DNA of 52,817 bases from NCBI RefSeq assembly GCF_030410135.1, contig NZ_JAUGQQ010000012.1, positions 1 through 52,817 of the forward strand. The letters run 5' to 3'. The notes under the pieces were generated by a model. The model searched no databases and was not told the DNA's origin. It saw only the letters and a list, made by a program, of their open reading frames with translations. Of this stretch, positions 7,644 through 16,440 are shown piece by piece; position 1 is the first letter of the stretch; each line of letters begins with the position of its first letter. Source of the stretch: Aequorivita aurantiaca. GTDB lineage: Bacteria; Bacteroidota; Bacteroidia; Flavobacteriales; Flavobacteriaceae. Both the position numbers and the translations under genes were made by a program.

Positions 7644-9530
7644 TTATTCCATTTTCGCGGAAAGTTCAAACCAGCGTTCTTCCTTTGCCTGAATTTGATC
7701 CATAATTTCCTGCAATTTTATGGATTGTTTATCAATTTCATCACCGTCCCAATTTTCCGTGGCGAATTTATTTTGAAGTTCCTCGCGGCTTTTTTCAAGA
7801 TTTGCTATCTCCCTTTCCAATTTGTTGTATTCCTTTTGTTCGTTATAATTCAAAGTTGCCGAGCTTTTGTCTTGCTTCCAATCATTTTTTACCTTTGGTG
7901 TAGCTTCGCTGGCTTCCCGTTTTTCTTGAATATTGCTGTCTTCGTAAGCTCTAAAATCTGAATAATTGCCTGGGAAATCCTCCACTTCCGCATTGCCTCT
8001 GAAAACAAAAAGATGGTCCACAATTTTGTCCATAAAATACCGGTCGTGGGAAACTACGAGCAAACAACCCGGAAAGTCCAAAAGAAAACTTTCCAACACG
8101 TTCAGCGTTACAATATCAAGATCGTTGGTAGGTTCATCGAGTATTAAAAAGTTGGGGTTTTTGATTAAGACGGTACATAAATATAGGCGTTTGCGTTCGC
8201 CCCCGCTCAATTTTTCAACAAAATCATATTGCTTTTTTGGGTCGAAAAGAAAGCGTTCCAAAAGTTGCGATGCTGAGATCTGTCGCCCTTTTTTCAATGG
8301 AATATAATCGCCGTATTCGCGGATTACATCAATCACTTTTTGGCCTTCTTTTATATTTATTCCAGCTTGGGTGTAGTAGCCAAATTGCACCGTTTCACCC
8401 ACAATCACTTTTCCGGAATCGGGTTTTAGTGCCCCAGTTAAAATGTTCAAAAATGTGGATTTGCCCGTACCGTTTTTACCGATTATACCAATACGCTCGC
8501 CGCGATTGAAATTGTATTCAAAAGCATCGAGCATTTTTTTGTCGCCAAATGATTTCGAAACTTTGTGAAATTCCACCACTTTTGTGCCCATTCGTTCCAT
8601 ATTCAGCTCCAACTGCACTTGATGGTCGTTTCGGCGTTTGCTTGCGCGGTCTTTTATTTCGTGGAAATCGTCAATCCGGCTTTTGCTTTTTGTGGTTCGG
8701 GCTTTGGGCTGGCGGCGCATCCATTCCAATTCCTTTTTGAAAAGTTGCTTCGCCTTTCCTGTTTCGGTAGCTTCATTTTCTATTCGCGCATCGCGTTTTT
8801 CTAAGTAATAACTGTAATTTCCTTTGTAACTGTACAGTGTTCCTTCGTCCAATTCAACAATTTCATTACACACACGTTCCAAAAAGTAACGGTCGTGCGT
8901 AACCATAAATAGCGTAAAATTTTCCTTTGCAAATAAGTTTTCCAGCCATTCAATCATTTCAAGATCCAAGTGGTTGGTTGGCTCATCCATTATCAACAAA
9001 TCCGGTGTGGTAAGCAATGCATTTGCCAAGGCGAGACGTTTTTTCTGCCCTCCGCTTAGGGTAGAGACTTTTGCGTGCAGATCTTCCATTTTCAATTTGA
9101 AAAGAATCTGTTTGTAACGGGTTTCAAAATCCCAGGCGTGGTGGGCTTCCATTGCGTCAAAGGCTTTTTGAAACGCTTCGGAGTCGTCTGGATTTTCAAT
9201 GGCGTGTTCGTAATTTTCAATGATTTTGAGAATGGGATTGTCTGACGAAAAAATGGTTTGTTCCACCGTAAGCGCCGGATTCAAATCTGGTTCCTGCGGC
9301 AGGTAGGCGATTTTCAAGCCTTTTCTGAAAACAACATTGCCTGTATCGGCCTTGTCATTTCCGGCAATTATATTTAGAAGAGATGTTTTTCCGGTTCCAT
9401 TTTTGGCAACGAAACCTATTTTTTGTCCCTCGTTTATTCCGAAGGAAATATTTTCAAACAAAACGCGCATCCCGAAGGACTTGGAGATATTTTCTACTGA
9501 AAGGTAATTCACAATTTTAATTTTGGGCAA
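7644..9530 (-). CDS. ABC-F family ATPase (ribosome-associated, Uup-like)
   Basis: 628 residues with two ABC domains in one chain and no membrane segments. First domain: Walker A KNGTGKTS, signature LSGGQKKRLALANAL, Walker B LLIMDEPTNHLD. Linker: charged region with MRRQPKARTTKSKSR. Second domain: IGKNGTGKSTFL, LSGGERKRLYL, FLILDEPTNDLD. The C-terminus (about 540-628) is a Lys/Glu-rich coiled coil typical of Uup-type proteins. ABC-F proteins act on the ribosome in translation. The family usually begins MNYLSVENIS; here those residues follow MPKIKI, with Val-7 encoded by GTG at 9512, so GTG 9512 is a credible alternative start. Confidence 0.95.
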   Translation of the reverse strand: MPKIKIVNYLSVENISKSFGMRVLFENISFGINEGQKIGFVAKNGTGKTSLLNIIAGNDKADTGNVVFRKGLKIAYLPQEPDLNPALTVEQTIFSSDNPILKIIENYEHAIENPDDSEAFQKAFDAMEAHHAWDFETRYKQILFKLKMEDLHAKVSTLSGGQKKRLALANALLTTPDLLIMDEPTNHLDLEMIEWLENLFAKENFTLFMVTHDRYFLERVCNEIVELDEGTLYSYKGNYSYYLEKRDARIENEATETGKAKQLFKKELEWMRRQPKARTTKSKSRIDDFHEIKDRASKRRNDHQVQLELNMERMGTKVVEFHKVSKSFGDKKMLDAFEYNFNRGERIGIIGKNGTGKSTFLNILTGALKPDSGKVIVGETVQFGYYTQAGINIKEGQKVIDVIREYGDYIPLKKGRQISASQLLERFLFDPKKQYDFVEKLSGGERKRLYLCTVLIKNPNFLILDEPTNDLDIVTLNVLESFLLDFPGCLLVVSHDRYFMDKIVDHLFVFRGNAEVEDFPGNYSDFRAYEDSNIQEKREASEATPKVKNDWKQDKSSATLNYNEQKEYNKLEREIANLEKSREELQNKFATENWDGDEIDKQSIKLQEIMDQIQAKEERWFELSAKME

Positions 9531-9579
9531 AAGTAAATGAAATTGGGGAATAGGGAATTTTTAATTTGGGAAACGTGAG

Positions 9580-9645
9580 GCTTTAATCGTGAGTCATCAT
9601 AAACCATAAATCGTATATCGTAAATCATAAATCAAACCTCCTTCG
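9580..9645. repeat. Degenerate ATCGTAAATC-type short repeats
   Basis: Words such as GTGAGTC, AAATCGTATATCGTAAATC and ATAAATC repeat imperfectly between the divergent ABC-F and wza genes. The same words appear left of the four-helix-bundle gene near 21050. Confidence 0.55.
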
Positions 9646-9662
9646 CCTCTAGCTAAAAATAA

Positions 9663-9693
9663 TTTCATTATTAACTGCGTTACTTTATATTTG
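9663..9693 (+). promoter_or_regulatory. Bacteroidota-type promoter for the wza-wzc operon
   Basis: TTTC at 9663-9666, then 19 bp, then TATATTTG at 9686-9693. This matches the Bacteroidota consensus TTTG-N19-TAnnTTTG with one mismatch in the upstream box. It ends 22 bp before the wza start codon, and the divergent gap leaves no other plus-strand source. Confidence 0.7.
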
Positions 9694-9715
9694 TCCATTA
9701 GCAACCCTGCCCTTT

Positions 9716-10510
9716 ATGAAATTGAAGTACCTTTTGTTGTTTTTGATTGTTATAATTTGCGCCACTTCATGCGTAACCACAAAACAGCTCACCTATTTAC
9801 AGGAAAACACTGGCAACACCGATACTTTGGCGATTTTAAGAAAACGGCAGGAACCGTACCGACTTCAAATTAACGATCTTTTGAGCATACGCGTAAAGGC
9901 TTTGGATCAGGAAACAGTGGGAATCTTCAATCCCATTAGTGATGCAAACCCCAATGCCACGGGCGAGGAAAGGTTGTATTACGATGGATTTGTAGTGGAC
10001 GACCATGGCAACATTCGCATACCCAGTTTGGGAGAATTGAATGTACTTGGTTATACGGTAGAGGAAGTGCGGGAACGGCTGGAGGAAATTTTATTGCGCG
10101 ATTATTTTAAGGCGGAAGCCAACGTTTTTGTCACCGTAAAATTGGCCGGAATTCGCTATACCATCAATGGCGAAATCGGTAGTCCGGGATCAAAAATAAT
10201 ATACCGCGACCAAGTGAGCATTATGGAAGCCATTGCCAATAGTGGCGATATAGAACTAACCGGCGACCGAAGTGATGTGGTTATCATCCGGCAATATCCG
10301 GCTGGGCAAAAAGTACATCATATTGACCTAACAAAACTTGAGGCCATGAATTCCCCATATTATTACATTAAACCGAACGACCTGATTCTAATCAATCCCC
10401 TGCCACAAAAATCATTGGGCACAGGGACCACCGGACTCCAGTCCTTTACTACCATTGTTACGGTTGCCACGGCTTTGGTTACCACCATTTTATTGTTCAC
10501 CCGATTATAA
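9716..10510 (+). CDS. wza: Polysaccharide export outer-membrane lipoprotein Wza/BexD type
   Basis: 264 residues. A lipoprotein signal peptide ends in the lipobox ATSC with Cys-19 as the lipid-anchored residue. The Poly_export domain follows (YRLQINDLLSIRV near residues 47-60, then SLGELNVLGYTVEEVRERLE), then an SLBB-like segment (VKLAGIRYTINGEIGSPGS). The C-terminus has a single hydrophobic helix (TIVTVATALVTTILLFTRL), which fits the outer-membrane helix of the Wza octamer. It is the channel through which the polysaccharide leaves the cell. It is the first gene of the plus-strand locus, 6 bp before wzc. Confidence 0.95.
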   Translation: MKLKYLLLFLIVIICATSCVTTKQLTYLQENTGNTDTLAILRKRQEPYRLQINDLLSIRVKALDQETVGIFNPISDANPNATGEERLYYDGFVVDDHGNIRIPSLGELNVLGYTVEEVRERLEEILLRDYFKAEANVFVTVKLAGIRYTINGEIGSPGSKIIYRDQVSIMEAIANSGDIELTGDRSDVVIIRQYPAGQKVHHIDLTKLEAMNSPYYYIKPNDLILINPLPQKSLGTGTTGLQSFTTIVTVATALVTTILLFTRL

Positions 10511-10516
10511 AACAAT

Positions 10517-12985
10517 ATGAGCGAGGAATTCGAGATTAACGAAACCCACACCACTTTCGACTTTAAGGGATTTCTATTTAGGCTTTTTCACCACTGGCCT
10601 TTTTTTCTTATTTCGTTGGCCATCGCGTTTTCAGTGGCCTATTATATCAACGTTCGCAAATTGCCCATTTATCAAATGCAGAATTTGGTGTCCATCAAGG
10701 ACGACCAAAACCCATTTTTCACTAGCAACACTAGCCTTACCTTCAATTGGGGCGGTACAACCGATAAAGTGAATACCGCAGTTATAACGCTCCAATCCCG
10801 CTCCCACAATGAAAAGGTAGTGGAACGCCTGCAATATTATTTGGACTATTTGCGCGATGGCGAATACCAACAAGTGGATGCTTATAAGCAAACGCCATTC
10901 TATGTGGACGTGGACACTACGAAACCGCAAATGCTAAACCGGCAAATAAAAGTAGTTTTTAAAGACTCAGTGAATTTCAATTTGAGTGCTGCTTTTGAAG
11001 AAGCCGGCAATGTCCAATTCCAAAATTACGCAACAAAGGAGCGCACCAGCAAATTTGTGGATGCGGGCCAATTCTCCCAGGATTATAAAATTGGACAGCA
11101 CATTAGCCTTCCATTTTTTAGCGGCATCTTAGTTCCAAATAGGGAAGTGATTTCCAGGCCGGGAACGCCATATTATTTTGTCTTCAGAAATTATGATGGG
11201 GTTGTTAAGAGGTATCTAAACATTCGTGTGGAACCCGAAAGCAAAGGTTCGTCAGTGCTCAGAATGCGCCTTACCGGCAACAACAAGGCTGGACTCGTTG
11301 ATTATTTGAACACTTCGGTGGAAGTTTTAAGCGAAGACATGCTGGAGCGAAAAAACCTTTTCGCCACCAAAACCATTAAGTTTATTGACAGCAGCCTCGC
11401 TATAAAATCCGCTGAGCTTTCTACGGTTGAGGATGAGCTGAACCAATTCAAGAACAAGAACGCCATTTTCGACCTGGCAAGTGAAGGTTCGGAAATAAAT
11501 GCAAAGCTAAACGAACTGGATTTACGGAAGGAAGCCGTAAACCGCGAACTAAATTACTACAATACACTGCAGGATTACCTTACAAACCGATCCGATTATA
11601 AGGACGTTCCTGCACCCTCAGTTGCGGGTATTTCCGAGGCCAGCATTGTGAGCGGGGTTGGAAAAATTGTTGCCCTTGCCGAGGAACGGAACAAATTTCA
11701 ATATTCCTATAAAGAAGATGCGCCCATTTTTAACGATATTGATAGACAGATTAACGCCGTAAAAACCGTATTGCTCGAGAACATTCGCTCCTCCAAAAGC
11801 TTAAAAGGGCAGGAACTCAGTTCCATAAATCGCGATATTGGCCGCTATGAAGGCGAAATACGAAAACTTCCGAAGGAACAACAGGACCTATTGAATATTG
11901 AACGACGCTACAATTTGAGCCAGGGCACTTACAATCTTTTTCTGGCTAAGAGAAGTGAGGCAGGTTTGGTAAAGGCAGCAAACGTGAGTGACGTATTAAT
12001 TATTGATCCCGCGAAGGATACGGGCGGTGGCCAGATTGGCCCGAATACCCAGCTAAACTATATGATGGCGGGTCTTTTGGGATTGTTTATACCGTTGATT
12101 GTAGTTTTCCTTCGGGTGTTTTTTGATACCAAAATTAGCAATGTTAAGGATTTGGAAAGGATTACGTCCATTCCTTTGTTGGGAATAATTGGTAAGAGCC
12201 CCATCGATAGCAATCTGGTGGTCCTTACAAAGCCAAAGTCACCTATTGCCGAAGCTTTTAGGGCGCTGCGTTCCAGTTTACAGTTCATTTATAAAAAGCA
12301 GGGAATAAAAGGCGCCAAAACCGTGTTGGTCACCAGTTCAGTAAGCGGGGAGGGAAAAACATTTTGCTCTATCAACCTCGCTTCGGTATTCGCATTGAGC
12401 GAAAAGAGAACGGTATTGGTTGGGTTAGACCTTAGAAAACCTAAAATTTTCGGCGATTTCAATATTAATAATGATATTGGGGTGGTCAATTTTCTTATAG
12501 AGGCGGCCGATATTGATACTATAATCCAAAAAACTGAGATCGCAAACCTTGATGTAATTCCATCCGGGCCCATTCCCCCGAACCCTTCTGAATTGTTGAT
12601 AAGCGAAAAGTTGGATGAACTGATTGATGCCCTAAAGGAGCGTTATGATTATATCATTCTCGACTCCCCGCCGCTAGGTTTGGTGTCGGATTCCTTGGAA
12701 TTGATGAAGCACGTAGATGCCACACTATATCTAGCTCGCTTCAATTATACCCATAAAAATATGTTCACTTTCGTAAATGAAAAATACAAAACTGGCGAAG
12801 TGAAGCATATAAGCCTTGTTTTGAACGGATATGTAGAAAAGAGTGGGAGTGGTTACGGCTATGGCTACGGCTACGGTTATGGATACGGCTATGGCTCCTA
12901 TGGCAACTACGGTAATGGCTACCACGAAAACATAAAACCGCCCACCTTACTTGATAGGTTGAAGAAAAATTTTAAAAGGAAGTAA
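10517..12985 (+). CDS. wzc: Polysaccharide co-polymerase/tyrosine autokinase Wzc (BY-kinase)
   Basis: 822 residues. A Wzz-type chain-length domain starts near residue 18 with membrane helix about 28-45, followed by a long periplasmic coiled-coil region and a second helix (YMMAGLLGLFIPLIVVFLRV, about 514-535). The cytoplasmic BY-kinase has Walker A SSVSGEGKT (about 608-616), Walker A' VLVGLDLRKP (about 633-642) and Walker B YIILDSPP (about 711-718). The C-terminal tail is an extreme Tyr cluster, GYGYGYGYGYGYGYG, with ten tyrosines in all, then a basic end KKNFKRK. Cycles of Tyr phosphorylation control Wzc assembly and chain length. It pairs with wza. Confidence 0.96.
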   Translation: MSEEFEINETHTTFDFKGFLFRLFHHWPFFLISLAIAFSVAYYINVRKLPIYQMQNLVSIKDDQNPFFTSNTSLTFNWGGTTDKVNTAVITLQSRSHNEKVVERLQYYLDYLRDGEYQQVDAYKQTPFYVDVDTTKPQMLNRQIKVVFKDSVNFNLSAAFEEAGNVQFQNYATKERTSKFVDAGQFSQDYKIGQHISLPFFSGILVPNREVISRPGTPYYFVFRNYDGVVKRYLNIRVEPESKGSSVLRMRLTGNNKAGLVDYLNTSVEVLSEDMLERKNLFATKTIKFIDSSLAIKSAELSTVEDELNQFKNKNAIFDLASEGSEINAKLNELDLRKEAVNRELNYYNTLQDYLTNRSDYKDVPAPSVAGISEASIVSGVGKIVALAEERNKFQYSYKEDAPIFNDIDRQINAVKTVLLENIRSSKSLKGQELSSINRDIGRYEGEIRKLPKEQQDLLNIERRYNLSQGTYNLFLAKRSEAGLVKAANVSDVLIIDPAKDTGGGQIGPNTQLNYMMAGLLGLFIPLIVVFLRVFFDTKISNVKDLERITSIPLLGIIGKSPIDSNLVVLTKPKSPIAEAFRALRSSLQFIYKKQGIKGAKTVLVTSSVSGEGKTFCSINLASVFALSEKRTVLVGLDLRKPKIFGDFNINNDIGVVNFLIEAADIDTIIQKTEIANLDVIPSGPIPPNPSELLISEKLDELIDALKERYDYIILDSPPLGLVSDSLELMKHVDATLYLARFNYTHKNMFTFVNEKYKTGEVKHISLVLNGYVEKSGSGYGYGYGYGYGYGYGSYGNYGNGYHENIKPPTLLDRLKKNFKRK

Positions 12986-14125
12986 CATCCCCTAAATCCC
13001 CCTTCGAAGGGGGACTTCCTTTTTTTGCAACTTAGTTATTTCTAAGAACCAAACCCCTCCCTTAGAAGGGAGGCCGAAAGGGATGTTCTTCTGTTATGTT
13101 GAGCTGTTCGGTTAAAACATCCCCCTAAATCCCCCTTCGAAGGGGGACTTCCTTTTTTTGCAACTTAGTTATTTCTAAGAACCAAACCCCTCCCTTAGAA
13201 GGGAGGCAGGGAGGGATGTTCTTCTGTTAAGTCGAGCTGTTCAGTAAAAACATCCCCCTCAATCCCCCTTCGAAGGGGGACTTTTTGCTTTATCGCCAAT
13301 TGAACCTAAGAACCGATCTCCTCCCTTAGAAGGGAGGCCGGGAGGGATGTTCTTCTGCTATTTTGAGCTGTTCAGTAAAAACATCCCCCTAAATCCCCCT
13401 TCGAAGTGGGACTTTTTTCCTTTTGCCGACAATTGATTCTAAGAAACGGACACCTCCCTTAGAAGGGAGGCCGGGAGGGATGTTCTTCTGCTAAGTTGAG
13501 CTGTTCAGTAAAAACATCCCCCTAAATCCCCCTTCGAAGGGGGACTTTTTTCTTTATCGCCAATTGAACCTAAGAACCGATCTCCTCCCTTAGAAGGGAG
13601 GCCGGGAGGGATGTTCTTTTGCTAGGTTGATCTGTTCAGTAAAAACATCCCCCTAAATCCCCCTTCGAAGGGGGACTTTTTGCTTTATCGCCAATTGATA
13701 ATAAGAACCAGACTCCTCCCTTAGAAGGGAGGCCGGGAGGGATGTTCTTCTGATAGGTCGAGCTGTTCAGTAAAAACATCCCCCTAAATCCCCCTTCGAA
13801 GGGGGACTTTTCCTCAGTCGCCCATTGATCCAAAGAACCAAACTCCTCCCTTCGAAGGGAGGCCGGGAGGGATGTTCTTCTGCTATTTTGAAACCCCTCC
13901 CTTAGAAGGGAGGCAGGGAGGGATATTCTCCTGCTATTTTGAGCTGTTCAGTAAAATCATCCCCCTCAATCCCCCTTCGAAGGGGGACTTCCTTTTTTAG
14001 CAACTTAGTTATTTTTAAGAACCAAACCCCTCCCTTAGAAGGTAGGTCGGGAGGGATGTTCTTCTGATAGGTCGAGCTGTTCGGTAAAAATATCCCTCTA
14101 AATCCCAATTCGAAGGAGGACATTT
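12984..14125. repeat. Array of nine 131-bp palindromic repeat units, left of DUF559 gene
   Basis: Units start (AACATCCCCCT or close variants) at about 12984, 13116, 13249, 13380, 13513, 13644, 13775, 13956 and 14089, a period of 130-133 bp apart from one 181-bp step caused by an extra half unit near 13890-13925. Each unit has an outer inverted pair AACATCCC/GGGATGTT, a 16-bp palindrome CCCCCTTCGAAGGGGG, a second hairpin CTCCCTTAGAAGGGAG, and a linker (TTGAGCTGTTCAGTAAA-like) to the next unit. The ninth unit keeps only its left part before the DUF559 gene. Minus-strand ORFs across it are translated repeat, not genes. Confidence 0.95.
12998..13026 (+). terminator. Possible terminator formed by first repeat hairpin after wzc
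   Basis: The perfect palindrome CCCCCTTCGAAGGGGG at 12998-13013 is followed by ACTTCC and a T-run, 12 bp after the wzc stop codon. Similar hairpin-plus-T tracts occur in most units, so the array could stop or attenuate transcription from wza-wzc. The first and later T-runs vary in length. Confidence 0.45.
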
Positions 14126-14203
14126 TTTTGCTGTAACCTGGCTTCTCAAAACCCTAATTTTTGATAGCCGGTCACAATTGGATTTTTGCATTATCTTTAA
14201 TCT

Positions 14204-14566
14204 ATGGCTAACAAAATAATTCCATATAACAAGCACTTGAAATCTTTAGCTCGTGAATTACGGAAGAAGATGACTCCTTCCGAAAAACTTTTATGGGATG
14301 TAATTAGGAAGAAGTCGCTGGGGGTAGAGTTTCATCGACAAGTTCCAATATTCAATTATATAGTTGATTTTTATTGTCACGAAATAGGTTTGGCAATTGA
14401 AATAGACGGAAGTATCCACGAGCCTAATTTTCTTGAGGATGCCGAACGACAAGGTAAAATGGAAAGATATGGAGTTCATTTTTTGCGTTTTTCCAACGAA
14501 GAGGTATTTAATAATTTAAAAGGTGTTATAGTCATCGTTGAAAGTTATATAAAAGAGGCTACTTAA
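14204..14566 (+). CDS. DUF559 (PD-(D/E)XK-like) nuclease-family protein embedded in the repeat array
   Basis: 120 residues, the normal length for the family. Typical sequence marks are ARELRKKMTPSEKLLWDVIR, FHRQVPIFNYIVDFYCHEIG and LAIEIDGSIHEP, then RQGKMERYGVHFLRFSNEEV. The D of IVDFY and the E-x-D of AIEIDG fit the D...ExK-like nuclease core related to Vsr and other PD-(D/E)XK endonucleases. The role of DUF559 proteins is not established. The gene is flanked on both sides by the 131-bp units and takes the place of the right half of unit nine. It is unrelated to polysaccharide synthesis and separates wzc from the UDP-sugar genes. Confidence 0.9.
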   Translation: MANKIIPYNKHLKSLARELRKKMTPSEKLLWDVIRKKSLGVEFHRQVPIFNYIVDFYCHEIGLAIEIDGSIHEPNFLEDAERQGKMERYGVHFLRFSNEEVFNNLKGVIVIVESYIKEAT

Positions 14567-14589
14567 AAAGATTCACTCCAAAACTGAAA

Positions 14590-14955
14590 AACATCCCCCT
14601 CAATCCCCCTTCGAAGGGGGACTTTACCGGTTTCGCCATTTTATTCTTAGAAAAGATCTCCTCCTTTAGAAGGGAGGCCGGGAGGGATGTTCTTCTGCTA
14701 TTTTGAGCTGTTCAGTAAAAACATCCCCCTAAATCCCCCTTCGAAGGGGGACTTTTTGCTTTATCGCCAATTGAACCTAAGAACCGATCTCCTCCCTTAG
14801 ATGAGAGGCCGGGAGGGATGTTCTTCTGCTAAGTTGCGCTGTTCGGTAAAAACATCCCCCTAAATCCCCCTTCGAAAGGGGGACTTTTTTGCTTTATCGC
14901 CAATTGAACCTAAGAACCGATCTCCTCCCTTAGAAGGGAGGCCGGGAGGGATGTT
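14590..14955. repeat. Three more 131-bp palindromic repeat units, right of DUF559 gene
   Basis: Units begin at about 14590, 14720 and 14851 and end with GGGATGTT near 14955. Sequence and orientation match the left part of the array, making about twelve units in all around the nuclease gene. Confidence 0.95.
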
Positions 14956-14991
14956 TTTTAATATATCTCAAAATAATCCCATTTAATCCCG

Positions 14992-14999
14992 TAATTTTG
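14992..14999 (+). promoter_or_regulatory. Likely -7 box upstream of tviB homologue
   Basis: TAATTTTG matches the Bacteroidota -7 consensus TAnnTTTG and lies 23 bp before the start codon at 15023, just outside the last repeat unit. No good -33 TTTG is seen at the usual spacing. Confidence 0.45.
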
Positions 15000-15022
15000 C
15001 CACCCCAATCTATTTAGAAGTA

Positions 15023-16309
15023 ATGAAACACAATCCCACAATCGCTATTATCGGTCTTGGCTATGTTGGTCTTCCACTGGCTGCCGCTTTTGCTGAAAAA
15101 TATAAAGTAATCGGTTTCGATATCAATTCAAAACGAATTGAGGAATTAGGGCGAGGCGTGGACCATACGTTGGAACTTTCCACGGAAGAACTGAAAAAAG
15201 CTCTGTCACAAACCGATACCTCTGGCCTTAGCCTGACTGCCGAACCCGAGAATATAGAAAGTGCGACTGTTTTTATCGTAACCGTTCCTACCCCAACCAA
15301 TCAGTACAATCAACCAGTTTTAATCCCGCTTCAAAAGGCCAGTGAAACCGTTGGGAAATATTTGAAGGAGGGTGATATCGTGATTTATGAGTCCACTGTA
15401 TATCCCGGCGTTACCGAAGATATATGTGTGCCTATTTTGGAAGAAAATTCAAGTCTTATTTTCAATAAAAACTTTTTTGCGGGTTACTCGCCCGAACGGA
15501 TCAATCCCGGCGATAAGCAACATACCGTTACCAAAATTTTGAAGGTTACTTCCGGTTCCACACCCGAAGTTGCCAAATATATTGACAGTCTTTACGCCTC
15601 AATCATAACAGCGGGAACCCATTTGGCACCTTCCATAAAAGTGGCTGAAGCGGCCAAGGTTATTGAAAATTCTCAGCGCGATATTAATATTGCCTTTGTA
15701 AATGAACTTTCAAAAATCTTCAGGCTTTTGGAGATTGACACCAAGGACGTATTGGAAGCTGCCGGCACCAAATGGAATTTTCTGAAGTTCACCCCAGGCC
15801 TTGTCGGCGGACATTGCATTGGGGTAGATCCCTATTATTTGGCACAAAAAGCACAGGAAGAAGGATATAATCCGGAAATTATTTTAGCGGGCCGCCGTAT
15901 GAATGACGGCATGGGCAATTATGTTGCCCAAGAAGTAGTGAAATTAATGATCCAAAAGGAATGCAAGGTAAAGAGTGGGCATGTGCTTGTTCTAGGCATT
16001 ACCTTTAAGGAGAATTGTCCCGATATTCGCAATAGTAAGGTAATAGATGTAATCGAGGAATTGCGGAAATACAACCTTAATATTGACGTTTATGATCCGT
16101 GGGCAAGGGTTGATGAGGTTTCAAATGAATTTGGATTACGATTATTAAGCGAGGAATCGCAACTGAAACAGAATTATGAAGCCATTATCCTGGCAGTAGG
16201 CCATAAGCAATTTACGGACTTTCCGCTGGAAGACCATAAAGCTTCCCCCTCGGTGGTTTTTGACGTGAAATCCTTCTTTCCAAAAAACCTTGTGGATGGT
16301 TGTTTGTAG
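15023..16309 (+). CDS. tviB: UDP-N-acetylglucosamine 6-dehydrogenase, TviB/WbpO type
   Basis: 428 residues. NAD-binding IAIIGLGYVGLPLA at the N-terminus, YESTVYPGVTED, YSPERINPGDKQHTV, KVAEAAKVIENSQRDINIA and the active-site GGHCIGVDPYYL with Cys-265 identify a UDP-sugar 6-dehydrogenase. KWNFLKFTPGLVGGHC and GFTFKENCPDIR-like stretches follow the TviB/WbpO branch, which oxidises UDP-GlcNAc or UDP-GalNAc to the uronic acid. The neighbouring gene is a TviC-type 4-epimerase, which supports UDP-GlcNAcA then UDP-GalNAcA production. The substrate is inferred from family and pairing, not proven. Confidence 0.93.
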   Translation: MKHNPTIAIIGLGYVGLPLAAAFAEKYKVIGFDINSKRIEELGRGVDHTLELSTEELKKALSQTDTSGLSLTAEPENIESATVFIVTVPTPTNQYNQPVLIPLQKASETVGKYLKEGDIVIYESTVYPGVTEDICVPILEENSSLIFNKNFFAGYSPERINPGDKQHTVTKILKVTSGSTPEVAKYIDSLYASIITAGTHLAPSIKVAEAAKVIENSQRDINIAFVNELSKIFRLLEIDTKDVLEAAGTKWNFLKFTPGLVGGHCIGVDPYYLAQKAQEEGYNPEIILAGRRMNDGMGNYVAQEVVKLMIQKECKVKSGHVLVLGITFKENCPDIRNSKVIDVIEELRKYNLNIDVYDPWARVDEVSNEFGLRLLSEESQLKQNYEAIILAVGHKQFTDFPLEDHKASPSVVFDVKSFFPKNLVDGCL

Positions 16310-16440
16310 TGATAGGTTTCAGATTTGGGTTTGAGGTTTCAAGATATAAAATGTGAATTATATAATGTTGAAAATCCAATAGATCCCATATCAACCAATC
16401 AAAAAATCCCAAATTAATAGAATAACGAATACCTATTACT

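Noticed and set aside
13636-14236. Minus-strand ORFs with PPSKGDLGG-like sequence
   Set aside because: Direct translation of the 131-bp repeat units.
12984-14955. CRISPR array
   Set aside because: Units are about 131 bp and palindromic, linkers are themselves conserved rather than unique spacers, and no cas genes are present.
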